A DNA stretch of 45,580 bases from Planctomycetaceae bacterium. Its GTDB lineage: Bacteria; Planctomycetota; Planctomycetia; Planctomycetales; Planctomycetaceae. Location of the stretch: assembly GCA_029259815.1 (NCBI GenBank), contig JAJDEJ010000326.1:1-45580 (forward strand), given 5' to 3'. A program made the position numbers and the translations under genes. The notes under the pieces were generated by a model. It did not search any database. It saw nothing but the letters and a program-made list of their open reading frames with translations, and was not told the DNA's origin. This document shows, one piece after another, positions 24,530 through 33,224 of the stretch. Position 1 is the stretch's first letter. Every line of letters begins with the position of its first letter.

Positions 24530-25716
24530 GGCCGCCTCCTCAGCGTCACAAGCACGACTGTCGCTTGGACATCGATTACGAGTTCCGGGTTTCCATTCGA
24601 TGCAAGTGCTTTGCGCGTGGATGGAAAGCCAAAGCCAAATCGCTGCACATGGCCGAGAGTCTTCATCGCCTCGGCAATCAATGGATTCCGATAGTCCGTT
24701 ACCCCCGGCTGACCGAAGTTCTCAGAAGTCACCTGTCCGTACGGTCCACCCGGGCTGTGGATCTCGATGCGATCATGGAACCAATAAATTCGAGTCGGGG
24801 CGTTTGTCGATTCATAGTTCCGATGGAGAACCGTGTTTCGAGCCATTTGCGTGAGTGCGACAAGAGGATAGTCGGGCAACTGTGTTTCTGGACCGCTCTC
24901 TTCAATCGTTGTTGCAATGGATATCTGACTGCTCAGCATGCGATCAATCCCATCCAGTAGATCCGGTAACGGTCCAGACAATTCCTGTTGGTGCCGAATC
25001 GGATCAGTCAATTCGGTGCCCTCGAATCGGACGAACTGGATGTAGGCTCCAGGAATCCACGACCGTGGGTCTTTGCCGAGCGTCAATATTCCGGCCACGT
25101 TGGGTGTTCCATCGGGTGACAAGAAGTGGAGCGACGCCAACTGTTGCTCCATCGTTCGGTTGTTCTCAGAAATGACATCCGCAGGCAGTGCTGCAGGAAG
25201 ATAAACGCGAGTGAACAACTCCAAGTCGAGCTCATCGAGCGTTGCCCCGGACACAGGCTGATGGTCAAAGGGGAGGTCGAGCGACCTACGCTTCTCACTC
25301 AACCTCTGCTCCTCCTCGCGGGTTGCGATCGCTCGGCGCGGCCCAACGCGGATGTAAGTGCGGCCTCGATAACGAACCGGCGGAGAAGACGATGGCCGAA
25401 CCTCCACAACTGCTAACTCGCAACCAGAAACGATTTGTTTTTGAACCGTCATTGCCGGCAACGGGAGAATGTTGCCATCGTCTCGGATCGCTGACAACGT
25501 GAGGAGAAGCTGGTCAGTGATTGGTAAGTCCGCGCAGCTTCCGTCATTGTTAGCGCCCACGAACGCGACTCCAGGTTGTTGATGATCCGGAAGATCGTTG
25601 GCGAACGCACAGATTGCTTCGCAGAGCTTATCCTTATCAGAAATCGAGGCCTTCCGCTCTGAACGGTCCGACTCAACCTCCATAAGCAGTTCTGAGAGTT
25701 CGGTATCGCTGAGCAT
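24526..25716 (-). CDS. AlbA_2 (Schlafen-like) domain protein with GHKL ATPase domain
   Basis: A 396-residue protein. Residues about 15-140 match AlbA_2/Schlafen-like DNA- or RNA-binding domains: GVAFVGANNDGSCADLP, then ELAVVEVRPSSSPPVRYRGRTYIRVG, and an ATREEEQRL tail. The C-terminal part is a HATPase (GHKL) domain: N-box-like QMARNTVLHRNYE, DRIEIHSPGGPYGQV and a G2-like region FGFGFPS. It begins 2 nt after the leuC TAA and overlaps the ParA gene by 4 bp. Such proteins are often called putative transcriptional regulators and recur in defence-rich loci. No ligand or target known. Confidence 0.85.
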   Translation of the reverse strand: MLSDTELSELLMEVESDRSERKASISDKDKLCEAICAFANDLPDHQQPGVAFVGANNDGSCADLPITDQLLLTLSAIRDDGNILPLPAMTVQKQIVSGCELAVVEVRPSSSPPVRYRGRTYIRVGPRRAIATREEEQRLSEKRRSLDLPFDHQPVSGATLDELDLELFTRVYLPAALPADVISENNRTMEQQLASLHFLSPDGTPNVAGILTLGKDPRSWIPGAYIQFVRFEGTELTDPIRHQQELSGPLPDLLDGIDRMLSSQISIATTIEESGPETQLPDYPLVALTQMARNTVLHRNYESTNAPTRIYWFHDRIEIHSPGGPYGQVTSENFGQPGVTDYRNPLIAEAMKTLGHVQRFGFGFPSTRKALASNGNPELVIDVQATVVLVTLRRRP

Positions 25717-25718
25717 GG

Positions 25719-27134
25719 TTAGACTCCCACCGGTGAGTGCATCTCGCGCACATCGGTCACGGCTCCCTCAATCGCTGCTGCGGTGACCATCGCGGGGGAC
25801 ATCAGCAGGGTGCGGCCGGTGGGGCTGCCTTGGCGGCCTTTGAAGTTGCGGTTCGAGGAGGAGGCGGAGACTTCGCGGCCCTGGAGTTTGTCCGGGTTCA
25901 TCGCGAGGCACATCGAGCAACCGGCCGCTCGCCACTCGAAGCCGGCGGCTTGGAAGATTTCGTGGAGGCCTTCGGACTCGGCCTGTTTGAGAATCTTTTG
26001 TGAGCCGGGGACCACGATGGCCTTCACGCCGGCTTTGACTTTGTTGCCTTCAGCGAGGCGGGCCGCTTCTCGTAGATCGCTAATGCGGCCGTTTGTACAG
26101 GAGCCGATGAAGGCGACGTCGATCTTCTGGCCGCGGATGGGTTTGCCCGCTTCGAGGCTCATGTACTCCAGTGCCTCGCGGACGCCGACTTGTTCGTCAG
26201 CGGGGAACTCGTCGACGGGCGGGATGTTCTCACTGATGCCGACGGATTGAGCCGGGTTGATGCCCCATGTGACGGTCGGCTCGATCTGGTCAGCAGAGAA
26301 GCGGACCTCGTCGTCGAATGTGGCGTTGGGTCCGGAGGCGAGGGCACGCCACTCATCAGCCGCCTTGTCAAATGCGTCGCCTTGCGCTGCGAAGGGGCGT
26401 CCGCGGAGGTATTCGATCGTGGTCTCGTCCGGGTTGACGTATCCGCAGCGGGCACCCCCTTCGATGCTCATGTTGCAGACAGTCATGCGCTCTTCCATCG
26501 TCATCCGGTCGAACACCTCGCCTGCATACTCGTAGGCAAAACCGATCCCGCCCTTCACACCGAGCTGTCGGATGATGTAGAGGATCACGTCCTTCGCATA
26601 GACGCCGCTGGCGAGTTCGCCCGTCACCTCGATGCGTCGCACTTGCGGCTTGTTCATCGCGAGTGTCTGCGTCGAGAGCACATACGCCACCTGCGACGTC
26701 CCAATGCCGAAGGCAATCGCACCGAAGGCACCGTGCGTCGACGTGTGCGAGTCACCGCAGGCGATCGTCAGGCCGGGCTGGGTGAGTCCCTCCTCCGGTC
26801 CGACGATATGCACGATGCCCTGTCGATCGTCATCGAGGTTGAACAGCGTCACGCCGAATTCGTCACAGTTGACTTCGATCGCGGACATCATCTGCTCGGC
26901 CAGGCCATCTGCAAACGGACGGGCCTGATTGTCTGTGGGGACAATGTGATCGACGGTCGCGAAGGTGCGGTCCGGGTACATCACCTTGAGATTCCGGTCC
27001 CGCAGCATCTCAAACGCCTGCGGGCTGGTGACCTCGTGAATGAGATGCAGTCCGATAAACAATTGTGTCTGCCCGGAGGCTAACGTGCCGACAGTGTGCT
27101 GGTCCCAGACTTTGTTGAAGAGGTTGGTCGTCAT
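25719..27134 (-). CDS. leuC: 3-isopropylmalate dehydratase large subunit
   Basis: The [4Fe-4S] aconitase-like subunit of isopropylmalate isomerase. Cluster Cys are seen in [13 protein letters not shown] and [21 protein letters not shown] and [13 protein letters not shown] are intact. 471 residues, full length. It is the first gene of the operon and is followed at 2 nt by the accessory cassette, so leuC, both accessory genes and leuD are probably one transcript. A 17-bp inverted repeat lies directly upstream. Confidence 0.96.
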   Translation of the reverse strand: MTTNLFNKVWDQHTVGTLASGQTQLFIGLHLIHEVTSPQAFEMLRDRNLKVMYPDRTFATVDHIVPTDNQARPFADGLAEQMMSAIEVNCDEFGVTLFNLDDDRQGIVHIVGPEEGLTQPGLTIACGDSHTSTHGAFGAIAFGIGTSQVAYVLSTQTLAMNKPQVRRIEVTGELASGVYAKDVILYIIRQLGVKGGIGFAYEYAGEVFDRMTMEERMTVCNMSIEGGARCGYVNPDETTIEYLRGRPFAAQGDAFDKAADEWRALASGPNATFDDEVRFSADQIEPTVTWGINPAQSVGISENIPPVDEFPADEQVGVREALEYMSLEAGKPIRGQKIDVAFIGSCTNGRISDLREAARLAEGNKVKAGVKAIVVPGSQKILKQAESEGLHEIFQAAGFEWRAAGCSMCLAMNPDKLQGREVSASSSNRNFKGRQGSPTGRTLLMSPAMVTAAAIEGAVTDVREMHSPVGV

Positions 27135-27144
27135 GGAGTTTTCG

Positions 27145-27220
27145 GTTGTCAGTTGTCAGTGGTGAACTGTGACTCGTGTCGTCGAGGCAGTTTGAAAACT
27201 GATCACTGACGACTGACAAC
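27145..27220. repeat. Period-7 inverted repeat upstream of leuC
   Basis: GTTGTCAGTTGTCAGTG (27145-27161) and CACTGACGACTGACAAC (27204-27220) are 17-nt inverted arms with one mismatch, each made of repeated 7-mers GTCAGTT/GTCAGTN. They would fold into a hairpin between the DUF4058 stop and the leuC start. It is the second member of the period-7 family in this window and sits where a leuC leader or upstream terminator is expected. Confidence 0.75.
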
Positions 27221-27224
27221 TCAC

Positions 27225-28001
27225 TCACTGTGTGGTTTCAAGAATCTGTTTGAAGCGACGCGGCACGCCACGATAGGCGGAGGCGTAGGTTTCCTCAAGC
27301 GGGACGTTAATGTACCGCTCTCTAGTGAGGAACAGGGGCATCTCCGGGAGGACACGCCCGACAGCGACGGGTTCGATGAACGCGTGAATGGGCAAGGGGG
27401 AAATGTACGACGCCAGCGTCAATGGTTCATCGGCAGGCGGTGTGAACTCCTCTCCGCCCAGGTATTTCCAGATGCGAGCGTGAATCCCATTGGGATCGAA
27501 TGGACCGGGCGGATACAAATCAATGACCAGGAGATGCACTCCCTCTCGGAAGGAGGTCACGATTTTCTCCATCAACGCAGCCAGTTTCAGATCTTGGCGT
27601 TTGTTGCCTGAAGAAACAATCTCGATGATCGCGATCACACGATCGTCACTGACATGTCTCACGACGATTGATCGCTGTTTCGACGTGTAATACGCGTCAT
27701 CTTGCTCGCACTCCATTTGATAGCGTGATTGAGGGATCGTTTCCGCCAGCGTCAACGTACCTCCACTGACGTCATCTGCAGGTGACCAATCGGCGGGAGG
27801 CAGATGCTTAAACTCGTTGTCAGATTCGATCTCCAGAGTGAGGACGTCCGGCCCGTAGTTGCCCGACCGCTGCTCGCCAAGGGCGTAGTAATTGTCTGGC
27901 AACGGACCGCTGTTCAACGCATCGGACAAGAATGTGATCCACGCATTGTGAAAATGGTGGAAGATCCCCGCCTCGACCTTTGTCCAATCGTGTACTGGCA
28001 T
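27225..28001 (-). CDS. DUF4058 family protein
   Basis: A 258-residue protein starting MPVHDWTKVEAGIFHHFH, the strongly conserved opening of DUF4058, with IEIVSSGNKRQ and PPGPFDPNGIHARIW motifs further on. The family is common in planctomycetes and cyanobacteria and has a possible nuclease-like fold; its function is not established. It lies upstream of leuC on the same strand, separated by the hairpin repeat. Confidence 0.88.
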   Translation of the reverse strand: MPVHDWTKVEAGIFHHFHNAWITFLSDALNSGPLPDNYYALGEQRSGNYGPDVLTLEIESDNEFKHLPPADWSPADDVSGGTLTLAETIPQSRYQMECEQDDAYYTSKQRSIVVRHVSDDRVIAIIEIVSSGNKRQDLKLAALMEKIVTSFREGVHLLVIDLYPPGPFDPNGIHARIWKYLGGEEFTPPADEPLTLASYISPLPIHAFIEPVAVGRVLPEMPLFLTRERYINVPLEETYASAYRGVPRRFKQILETTQ

Positions 28002-28077
28002 ATTCGCTCGCTCCCGTGATTGCTGCTGGTTCCATCATACATCGGCCCAGCGCCATTAGGCAGGTCCAAAGTGCCGA

Positions 28078-28106
28078 TTGATACGGTCGTTGCAGGCTCC
28101 TACACT
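28078..28106 (+). promoter_or_regulatory. Predicted sigma-70-type promoter for ffh
   Basis: TTGATA (28078-28083), a 17-nt spacer and TACACT (28101-28106) lie 65 bp upstream of the ffh ATG. Spacing is ideal and each hexamer is close to consensus. It would also serve rpsP and possibly the genes after it. Sequence prediction only. Confidence 0.6.
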
Positions 28107-28171
28107 GTGGGACAACCCAAGAATCCGAACAATGCCGTCGATACCGGGACGGCGAGAGGACACGACATCTC

Positions 28172-29662
28172 ATGTTTGAAGGCATCACACAGTCCCTGGG
28201 CGACGCACTGGGCAGCCTGCGGGGCGGTCGACTCACTGAGAGCAACATTCGCGACGGGATGCACAAGGTCCGGCAGGCGCTCCTGGAGGCAGATGTCAAT
28301 TACGACATCACCAGGGACTTCATGGACCGCGTCACCGAGCAGGCGGTCGGCGACAAGGTGCTCAAGTCGCTCAAGCCCGAAGAGCAGATCGTCGGGATCG
28401 TCTACAACGAGTTGGTCCAGTTGATGGGGCCGGTCGACCATGAGATCACGCTGCGGCGGGGTGAGGTCTCGGTTCTGATGATGTGCGGGTTACAGGGGTC
28501 GGGCAAAACGACGACCTGCGGCAAGCTGGCGCGTATGCTCCGCGATGAGGGGGCCAAGCCGATGCTCGTCGCCGCCGACCTCCAGCGACCGGCGGCCATC
28601 GAGCAGCTCAAGGTCATCGGCCAGCAGATCGACATCCCGGTCTACTCCGAAGATCCCGCGAAGAGTTCGCCCTTGCAGGTCTGCCAGAACGGTCGCAAGG
28701 CGGCCAATCAGCAGGGTCGGGACATCCTGATCCTCGATACGGCCGGTCGGCTGCACATCGACGATGACTTGATGCGCGAGTTGGAGCAGATCGACAATAA
28801 GTTGATGCCCCATCAGGTGTTACTCGTCTGCGACGCCATGACCGGACAGGACGCCGTCAACTCGGCGAAGGCGTTCAACGAAGCGCTTGAAGTCGATGGC
28901 GTGATCCTGACTAAACTCGACGGTGACACCCGTGGTGGAGCCGCCCTGTCCGTCAAAGGCGTCACGGGCGTGCCCATCAAGTACGTCGGCGTCGGCGAGG
29001 GACTCGATGCGTTGGAACGCTTCCATCCCGAGCGCATGGCCCAACGCATCCTCGGGCAAGGCGACCTCGCCACACTCATGGAGACCGCCGCCCGGACCCT
29101 CGATGCCGACGAGATGGAAGCTCAGCAGCAGAAGATGATGGAGGGGAAGTTCACGCTCGATGACTTCCTCAAATCCATGCAGCAAATGAAGAAAATGGGC
29201 TCGATGAAGTCCCTCATCAAGATGATCCCCGGCATGGGGCAGATCGCCGGAGCGATGGACGAGATGGGGGATGAGATGGACCCCGACAAGGAAGTCCGCC
29301 GTCTGGAGGCCATGATTCAGTCGATGACCCTTGACGAGCGGCAGAATCCTGAGAGAATCGATCGTTCGCGTCGGAATCGGATCGCTGCAGGCAGCGGGAC
29401 CGACCCGGCGGAGATCAACGATGTGCTCAAACAGTTCAAGGGCATGTCGGGGATGATGCAGAAGATGGCCGGCATGTCCATGAAGGACAAAATGAAGGCC
29501 GTCAACGAGTTAGCGCCGGACATGATGAACCCGGCGTCAAACATGCAGCGTGAGAAACAACGCAGCAAACGCGGCCCCACCGACAAGAACAGCCTCCGCG
29601 ACAAGCGGAAACAGGAACGTCAACGAGCGAAGAAGGCTCGCAAAAAAAATAAACGCCGCTAG
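28172..29662 (+). CDS. ffh: Signal recognition particle protein (SRP54/Ffh)
   Basis: GTPase that, with 4.5S RNA, targets nascent membrane proteins to FtsY. NG domain: P-loop [28 protein letters not shown] and [14 protein letters not shown]. The Met-rich M domain starts near residue 300 ([28 protein letters not shown]) and ends with a Lys/Arg-rich tail ([12 protein letters not shown]). At 496 residues it is slightly longer than E. coli Ffh. It is followed by rpsP as in many bacteria. Confidence 0.97.
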   Translation: MFEGITQSLGDALGSLRGGRLTESNIRDGMHKVRQALLEADVNYDITRDFMDRVTEQAVGDKVLKSLKPEEQIVGIVYNELVQLMGPVDHEITLRRGEVSVLMMCGLQGSGKTTTCGKLARMLRDEGAKPMLVAADLQRPAAIEQLKVIGQQIDIPVYSEDPAKSSPLQVCQNGRKAANQQGRDILILDTAGRLHIDDDLMRELEQIDNKLMPHQVLLVCDAMTGQDAVNSAKAFNEALEVDGVILTKLDGDTRGGAALSVKGVTGVPIKYVGVGEGLDALERFHPERMAQRILGQGDLATLMETAARTLDADEMEAQQQKMMEGKFTLDDFLKSMQQMKKMGSMKSLIKMIPGMGQIAGAMDEMGDEMDPDKEVRRLEAMIQSMTLDERQNPERIDRSRRNRIAAGSGTDPAEINDVLKQFKGMSGMMQKMAGMSMKDKMKAVNELAPDMMNPASNMQREKQRSKRGPTDKNSLRDKRKQERQRAKKARKKNKRR

Positions 29663-29705
29663 TGAGTGGCAATGTGGTCGGGGGCTCAAGGCGACCCTCT
29701 GACCT

Positions 29706-29740
29706 TCGACTCTCAACATTCAACACCGGACACTCGACAG
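29706..29740 (+). repeat. Period-7 repeat before rpsP
   Basis: Five degenerate 7-mers in a row (TCGACTC, TCAACAT, TCAACAC, CGGACAC, TCGACAG) fill the 35 bp before the rpsP ATG region. It is a weaker member of the period-7 family and leaves no room for a classical ribosome site, so rpsP may be leaderless or coupled to ffh. The repeat call rests on spacing, not identity. Confidence 0.45.
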
Positions 29741-29743
29741 CAC

Positions 29744-30157
29744 ATGGCAGTACGCATCCGCATGAAACGACTGGGCCGCAGGCATCGCCCTTACTACCGC
29801 ATCTGTGTGATGGACCAGCGCAAGCCGCGCGACGGCAAGGCCATCGAAGAGGTCGGCACGTACGATCCTATGGTGCGTGACAAGTCCCAACGCGTGACCC
29901 TCAAGCTCGACCGCATCGAGCACTGGATCTCCGTCGGTGCCCAGCCGAGCGAAAGGGTCGCCGTGCTGATCGACAAAGTCAAGAACGACCGCTGGGGCAA
30001 GACAAAGTCTCTGCCGCCGATGCAGAAGCCGAAGGAGCGCAAAGCCCCCGAGCCGGAAGCCGAAGCTCCCGCGGATGATGCCGCCGCAACGGACGAAGGC
30101 AGCACAGCTGAGCCGGCTGCGGAAGACGCCCCCGCCGAAGAGGCATCGACCGAATAA
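29744..30157 (+). CDS. rpsP: 30S ribosomal protein S16
   Basis: Small-subunit assembly protein. The MAVRIRMKRLGRRHRPYYRI start and GTYDPM are typical. 137 residues instead of the usual 80-90, because of an Ala/Glu/Pro-rich acidic C-terminal tail (about residues 88-137). The start is ATG 29744; upstream codons in the open frame lie in the repeat and are not part of S16. Next in most bacteria would be rimM; here an MNT-HEPN pair follows. Confidence 0.95.
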   Translation: MAVRIRMKRLGRRHRPYYRICVMDQRKPRDGKAIEEVGTYDPMVRDKSQRVTLKLDRIEHWISVGAQPSERVAVLIDKVKNDRWGKTKSLPPMQKPKERKAPEPEAEAPADDAAATDEGSTAEPAAEDAPAEEASTE

Positions 30158-30161
30158 TCTC

Positions 30162-30286
30162 GCGATTGCAAATTGCAAATTAGGAATTGCAAATTGGTGT
30201 TGAGATTCGATCGAGTGATCGAGTTCCCATCCAATTTGCAATTTGCAATTTGCAATTTGCATTTCGCAATTGTCAATTTGCAATTT
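30162..30286. repeat. Period-7 inverted repeat between rpsP and the MNT gene
   Basis: The left arm (30162-30197) has GCAAATT 7-mers and the right arm (30231-30286) has the complementary CAATTTG/GCAATTT 7-mers, at least four perfect copies in a row (TTTGCAATTTGCAATTTGCA). They can fold into a long AT-rich hairpin. It directly follows the rpsP stop and ends 4 nt before the MNT ATG, replacing any normal spacer. Confidence 0.85.
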
Positions 30287-30290
30287 CTCC

Positions 30291-30599
30291 ATGCGAACGA
30301 CAAATCTCACCCTCCCGCCTGAGGCACTCGCGGCTTTCTGCCGTAAGCATCATATTCGCGGGCTGTCGTTGTTTGGGTCCGTCCTTCGCGATGATTTTGG
30401 TCCCGACAGCGACGTGGACTGCCTCGTCGAGTTTTCCGAAGGTCATCATCCCGGCTGGCACATCATTGATCTTGAGGAAGAGTTTTCGACATTGGTTGAT
30501 GGACGGCAGGTGCAGTTCGTGAACCCCAAATACCTGAATCGTCATCTGAGAGATCGTATCCTCGCAGAGGCGAAGGAACAGTATGCCTCCGAAGGATGA
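30291..30599 (+). CDS. MNT-type nucleotidyltransferase (antitoxin of MNT-HEPN pair)
   Basis: A 102-residue minimal nucleotidyltransferase: LFGSVLRDDFGPDSDVDCLVEF holds the GS-x(10)-D-x-D motif that binds metal and NTP. In MntA/HepT systems this protein AMPylates and silences the HEPN toxin. The start is ATG 30291, immediately after the period-7 repeat; an upstream in-frame ATG at 30243 lies in the repeat. It overlaps the HEPN gene by 17 bp, typical of the pair. Confidence 0.9.
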   Translation: MRTTNLTLPPEALAAFCRKHHIRGLSLFGSVLRDDFGPDSDVDCLVEFSEGHHPGWHIIDLEEEFSTLVDGRQVQFVNPKYLNRHLRDRILAEAKEQYASEG

Positions 30600-30936
30600 T
30601 CTCGTGTATGTCGCCCACATGCTCGACATTGCGAGGCAGGTCGAGAGCAAAGTCGCGGGGCTTGATCGTTCAGGGTTCGACGCGGATGAAAACCTGCAGC
30701 TCGCCGTCACTCACTTGATCCAGACGATCGGCGAGGCGGCACGACTCGTCAGTGATGCCTATCGAGACCAGCACCCGCATGTCCCCTGGCATCAGATTAC
30801 GGGCATGCGGCATCGGATCGTCCATGATTATCTGAATATCGATTTCGATATTGTGTGGGAAGTCGCACATCGCGAGATCAGCGGCCTCATCGCGCACCTT
30901 GAAGACCTGACGAGAGATGGACAAGCGGAACCGTGA
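30583..30936 (+). CDS. HEPN-domain (DUF86/HepT-like) RNase toxin
   Basis: A 117-residue all-helical HEPN protein. The R-x4-H ribonuclease motif is in GMRHRIVHDYLNI. In characterised HepT-MntA pairs this subunit cleaves RNA and is inactivated by polyAMPylation of a Tyr following the motif; the D-Y after R-x4-H is present here. It overlaps the MNT gene and is followed by trmD 51 bp later. Confidence 0.9.
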   Translation: MPPKDDLVYVAHMLDIARQVESKVAGLDRSGFDADENLQLAVTHLIQTIGEAARLVSDAYRDQHPHVPWHQITGMRHRIVHDYLNIDFDIVWEVAHREISGLIAHLEDLTRDGQAEP

Positions 30937-30987
30937 GGTCGGACGACCAGTCACGGAACGCCCTTAGACTCGACTACGACAAGCCCC

Positions 30988-31683
30988 ATGCGATTCGACC
31001 TCCTGACCCTTTTCCCCGGCCTGTTTGACGGCTATCTGGAGCAGTCGCTGCTCAAGAAGGCGATTGATGCGGGGTTGGTCGATATCCATCGCTGGGACTT
31101 CCGTGAGTGGGCGACGGACAAGCACAAGTCGGTCGATGACACGCCGTATGGTGGTGGGCCGGGGATGCTGATTCGTTGTGAGCCCGTGTTCGGCTGCGTC
31201 GAGCATGTTCAGCAGCAGGGGGATACATCGGGCCGACTGGTGATGCTCACGCCCGCAGGGCGAAAGCTGGATCAGCGATTGGTCGAGGAGTTGTCGCAGG
31301 AGGAGCGGCTGTTGCTGCTCTGTGGACGTTACGAGGGGTTCGATGAACGGATCGCTGTCGGGTTGGAGCCGCTGGAAGTGTCCGTGGGGGACTTCATCTG
31401 CAACGGCGGTGAGGTGCCGGCCATGCTGTTGATCGATGCTGTCATCCGGCTGATTCCCGATGTCCTCGGCGACGAAACGAGCCACAAGTACGACTCGTTC
31501 TCGCAGGCGGGGATGCTGGAGTACCCGCAGTACACCCGCCCACGTGAGTTTCGGGGCATGCAGGTGCCGGACGTGCTGCTGAGCGGCAACCACCCGGAAA
31601 TCGCCCGCTGGCGGGAGGAACAAAGCCGTCAGCGGACAGTCGAGAGACGGCGAGACCTGCTCGATGAGTCGCATGGCCACTGA
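30988..31683 (+). CDS. trmD: tRNA (guanine-37-N1)-methyltransferase
   Basis: SAM-dependent SPOUT enzyme that modifies G37 of tRNAs reading CNN and prevents frameshifting. GGGPGMLIR, LLCGRYEGFDERI, ISVGDFI-like SVGDFICNGGE and YPQYTRPREFRGMQVPDVLLSGNH are intact. 231 residues, slightly short of E. coli TrmD. In most genomes it is preceded by rimM; that gene is not found in this stretch. No ribosome site is evident. Confidence 0.96.
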   Translation: MRFDLLTLFPGLFDGYLEQSLLKKAIDAGLVDIHRWDFREWATDKHKSVDDTPYGGGPGMLIRCEPVFGCVEHVQQQGDTSGRLVMLTPAGRKLDQRLVEELSQEERLLLLCGRYEGFDERIAVGLEPLEVSVGDFICNGGEVPAMLLIDAVIRLIPDVLGDETSHKYDSFSQAGMLEYPQYTRPREFRGMQVPDVLLSGNHPEIARWREEQSRQRTVERRRDLLDESHGH

Positions 31684-32118
31684 AGGAGAAAGCGACGTAT
31701 ATTTTCTGATGGACCGACGGGAGTCACAACCGCGGAGTCGCTGAGACGCAGAGGACGCGCGGAGCGGCCATTGCAACTTCGAAGGATCAAATAGGATCTC
31801 AGGGGTGGGCCAAGAAGCCGGCTGGGCCTTTGAATCTGAACAGTCTCAATTCGAGGAATTTCCGGTGAGGTCAAACGACCCTTGTGGCTCCAGCGTCACG
31901 AGACAGAGCCTGCAAAGCGTCGTGCGGACGCTGAATGGCACTCCGCGCGTCCTCCGCGACTCTGCGCCTCCGCGGTGAATGCCACTCCTGCGAGAACGAT
32001 AACCAGCCTCAAATCGCCTCGAAATCCGTGCCCATCCGTGAAATCCGTGGTTATTGCTTTTTCAGAGGGCAGGCAGCCGCTATACTGCTGAGCTTGCCAT
32101 TTTCAGGAAAGTCGAGCA
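31684..32118. repeat. 435-bp trmD-rplS gap with an inverted repeat and CCGTG repeats
   Basis: The gap holds two imperfect inverted arms, 31729-31772 (core GACGCAGAGGACGCGCGGAG) and 31934-31976 (core CTCCGCGCGTCCTCCGCGAC), with about 160 bp between them, and three CCGTG-containing words (AAATCCGTG, CATCCGTG, AAATCCGTG) at 32022-32049. These are typical of dispersed palindromic repeats in planctomycetes; that statement is from memory. TATACT at 32081-32086 may be a -10 box for rplS. No gene is seen. Normally trmD and rplS are close together. Confidence 0.6.
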
Positions 32119-32493
32119 ATGTCCAATCTGATTGAACTGGCGGAGCAATCGAGCCTCCGTGAGAACGAGTTAAAATTCACCGTCGGCGACACGGTCGACG
32201 TGCATACGCGGATTCTGGAAGGCGACAAGCAACGCATCCAGATCTTCTCCGGGGTCGTCATCGCCATGAAGGGTGCGGGCACTCGTGAGACGTTCACAGT
32301 CCGCCGCATCGTGGCGGGTGAGGGAGTCGAGCGGACATTCCCGATCCACTCGCCCAAGGTGGCTGAGGTGAAGGTCAAGCGGCATGGCCGGGTGCGACGA
32401 GCCAAGCTGTACTATCTGCGGGATCGGATCGGTAAGGCAACCCGACTGCGAGAGCGACGCGCCAAGAAGGGCGAACTCGAAACGCACGGCTGA
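32119..32493 (+). CDS. rplS: 50S ribosomal protein L19
   Basis: Large-subunit protein at the 30S-50S bridge. KFTVGDTVDVHTRILEGDKQR, GAGTRETFTVRR and GVERTFPIHSPKV are the family motifs. 124 residues, usual length. AGGAAA precedes the ATG by 9 nt. It closes the ffh-rpsP-trmD-rplS block. Confidence 0.96.
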   Translation: MSNLIELAEQSSLRENELKFTVGDTVDVHTRILEGDKQRIQIFSGVVIAMKGAGTRETFTVRRIVAGEGVERTFPIHSPKVAEVKVKRHGRVRRAKLYYLRDRIGKATRLRERRAKKGELETHG

Positions 32494-32568
32494 GCCAAGA
32501 CGACCAGACATTCCACTGAGCCGTGATCGACCGGAGCGCTCCCGTTGGTCGCGGCTAAACTTTTGGAC

Positions 32569-32970
32569 ATGCTCATGCCCAAACGTGGTCTGCTCAACAA
32601 GCTGCTGGGGGACCGTGGCGAGCGGGTGGCGGCGAAGTCTCTCAAACGGAAGGGCTACTGCATTCTCGCCAGACAGTCCCGCAGCCGCATCGGTGAGATC
32701 GATCTCATCGCGCAGGACGGCGACACTATCGTGTTCGTCGAGGTGAAGACCCGGTCATCGGCGAGTGCGGGTCACCCCACGGAGGCGATCACTCTCGCGA
32801 AACGCAAGCAACTCACACGGGCTGCGCTCGCGTGGCTCAAGCGACGTCGACTGCTGGAGCATCGCACGCGATTCGATGTCATCGCGATCACATGGCAGAG
32901 GGGCGAACCGTTGATCGAACACTATGAGAGTGCATTTGAAGCAGTTGGCGGCGGGCAGATGTTCGCATGA
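32569..32970 (+). CDS. yraN: YraN (UPF0102) family protein
   Basis: A small protein with a nuclease-like fold: SRIGEIDLIAQDGDTIVFVEVKTR contains the E, D and E-x-K positions expected of the PD-(D/E)XK core; GHPTEAITLAKRKQL follows. Genes of this family often sit near rplS and rnhB. The start is uncertain: ATG at 32569 or 32575, or TTG at 32545; I use 32569. Function unresolved; a Holliday-junction-related role has been proposed for the family. Confidence 0.85.
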   Translation: MLMPKRGLLNKLLGDRGERVAAKSLKRKGYCILARQSRSRIGEIDLIAQDGDTIVFVEVKTRSSASAGHPTEAITLAKRKQLTRAALAWLKRRRLLEHRTRFDVIAITWQRGEPLIEHYESAFEAVGGGQMFA

Positions 32971-33015
32971 GGGGCGTGACGGGTGTGGCATACGACTGCT
33001 TGCACTGTGCGTGAT

Positions 33016-33163
33016 GGGAGGGCGAGGCTCCTGCCGAGCCGGTCGTGATCACCAGTGTGCATGATCGAAAGATCGCACTTGCGGGAGCGAGCTTCCGCAG
33101 GGTCAATCGTTGATGACCAAAACCAACCCTCACGTTGCGGCTCAGCAGGAGCTTCGCCCTCCC
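33016..33163. repeat. Inverted repeat between yraN and the RND gene
   Basis: GGGAGGGCGAGGCTCCTGCC (from 33016) pairs, with a few mismatches over about 26 bp, with GCAGGAGCTTCGCCCTCCC (to 33163). The 100 bp between include a second GGGAGCGAGCTTCCGC-type motif. It looks like a short palindromic repeat element and lies at the convergent 3' ends of two genes. Confidence 0.6.
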
Positions 33164-33224
33164 GGGGAACAGACACCGTGCAAACCGCGTTCATGTTTTT
33201 CGAACGACAATCGCCCACGGTCAG

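Noticed and set aside
30162..30286. Possible CRISPR array because of the close repeats
   Set aside because: The units are 7 bp without spacers and form one inverted pair; there are no 20-40 bp repeats separated by unique spacers, and no cas genes.
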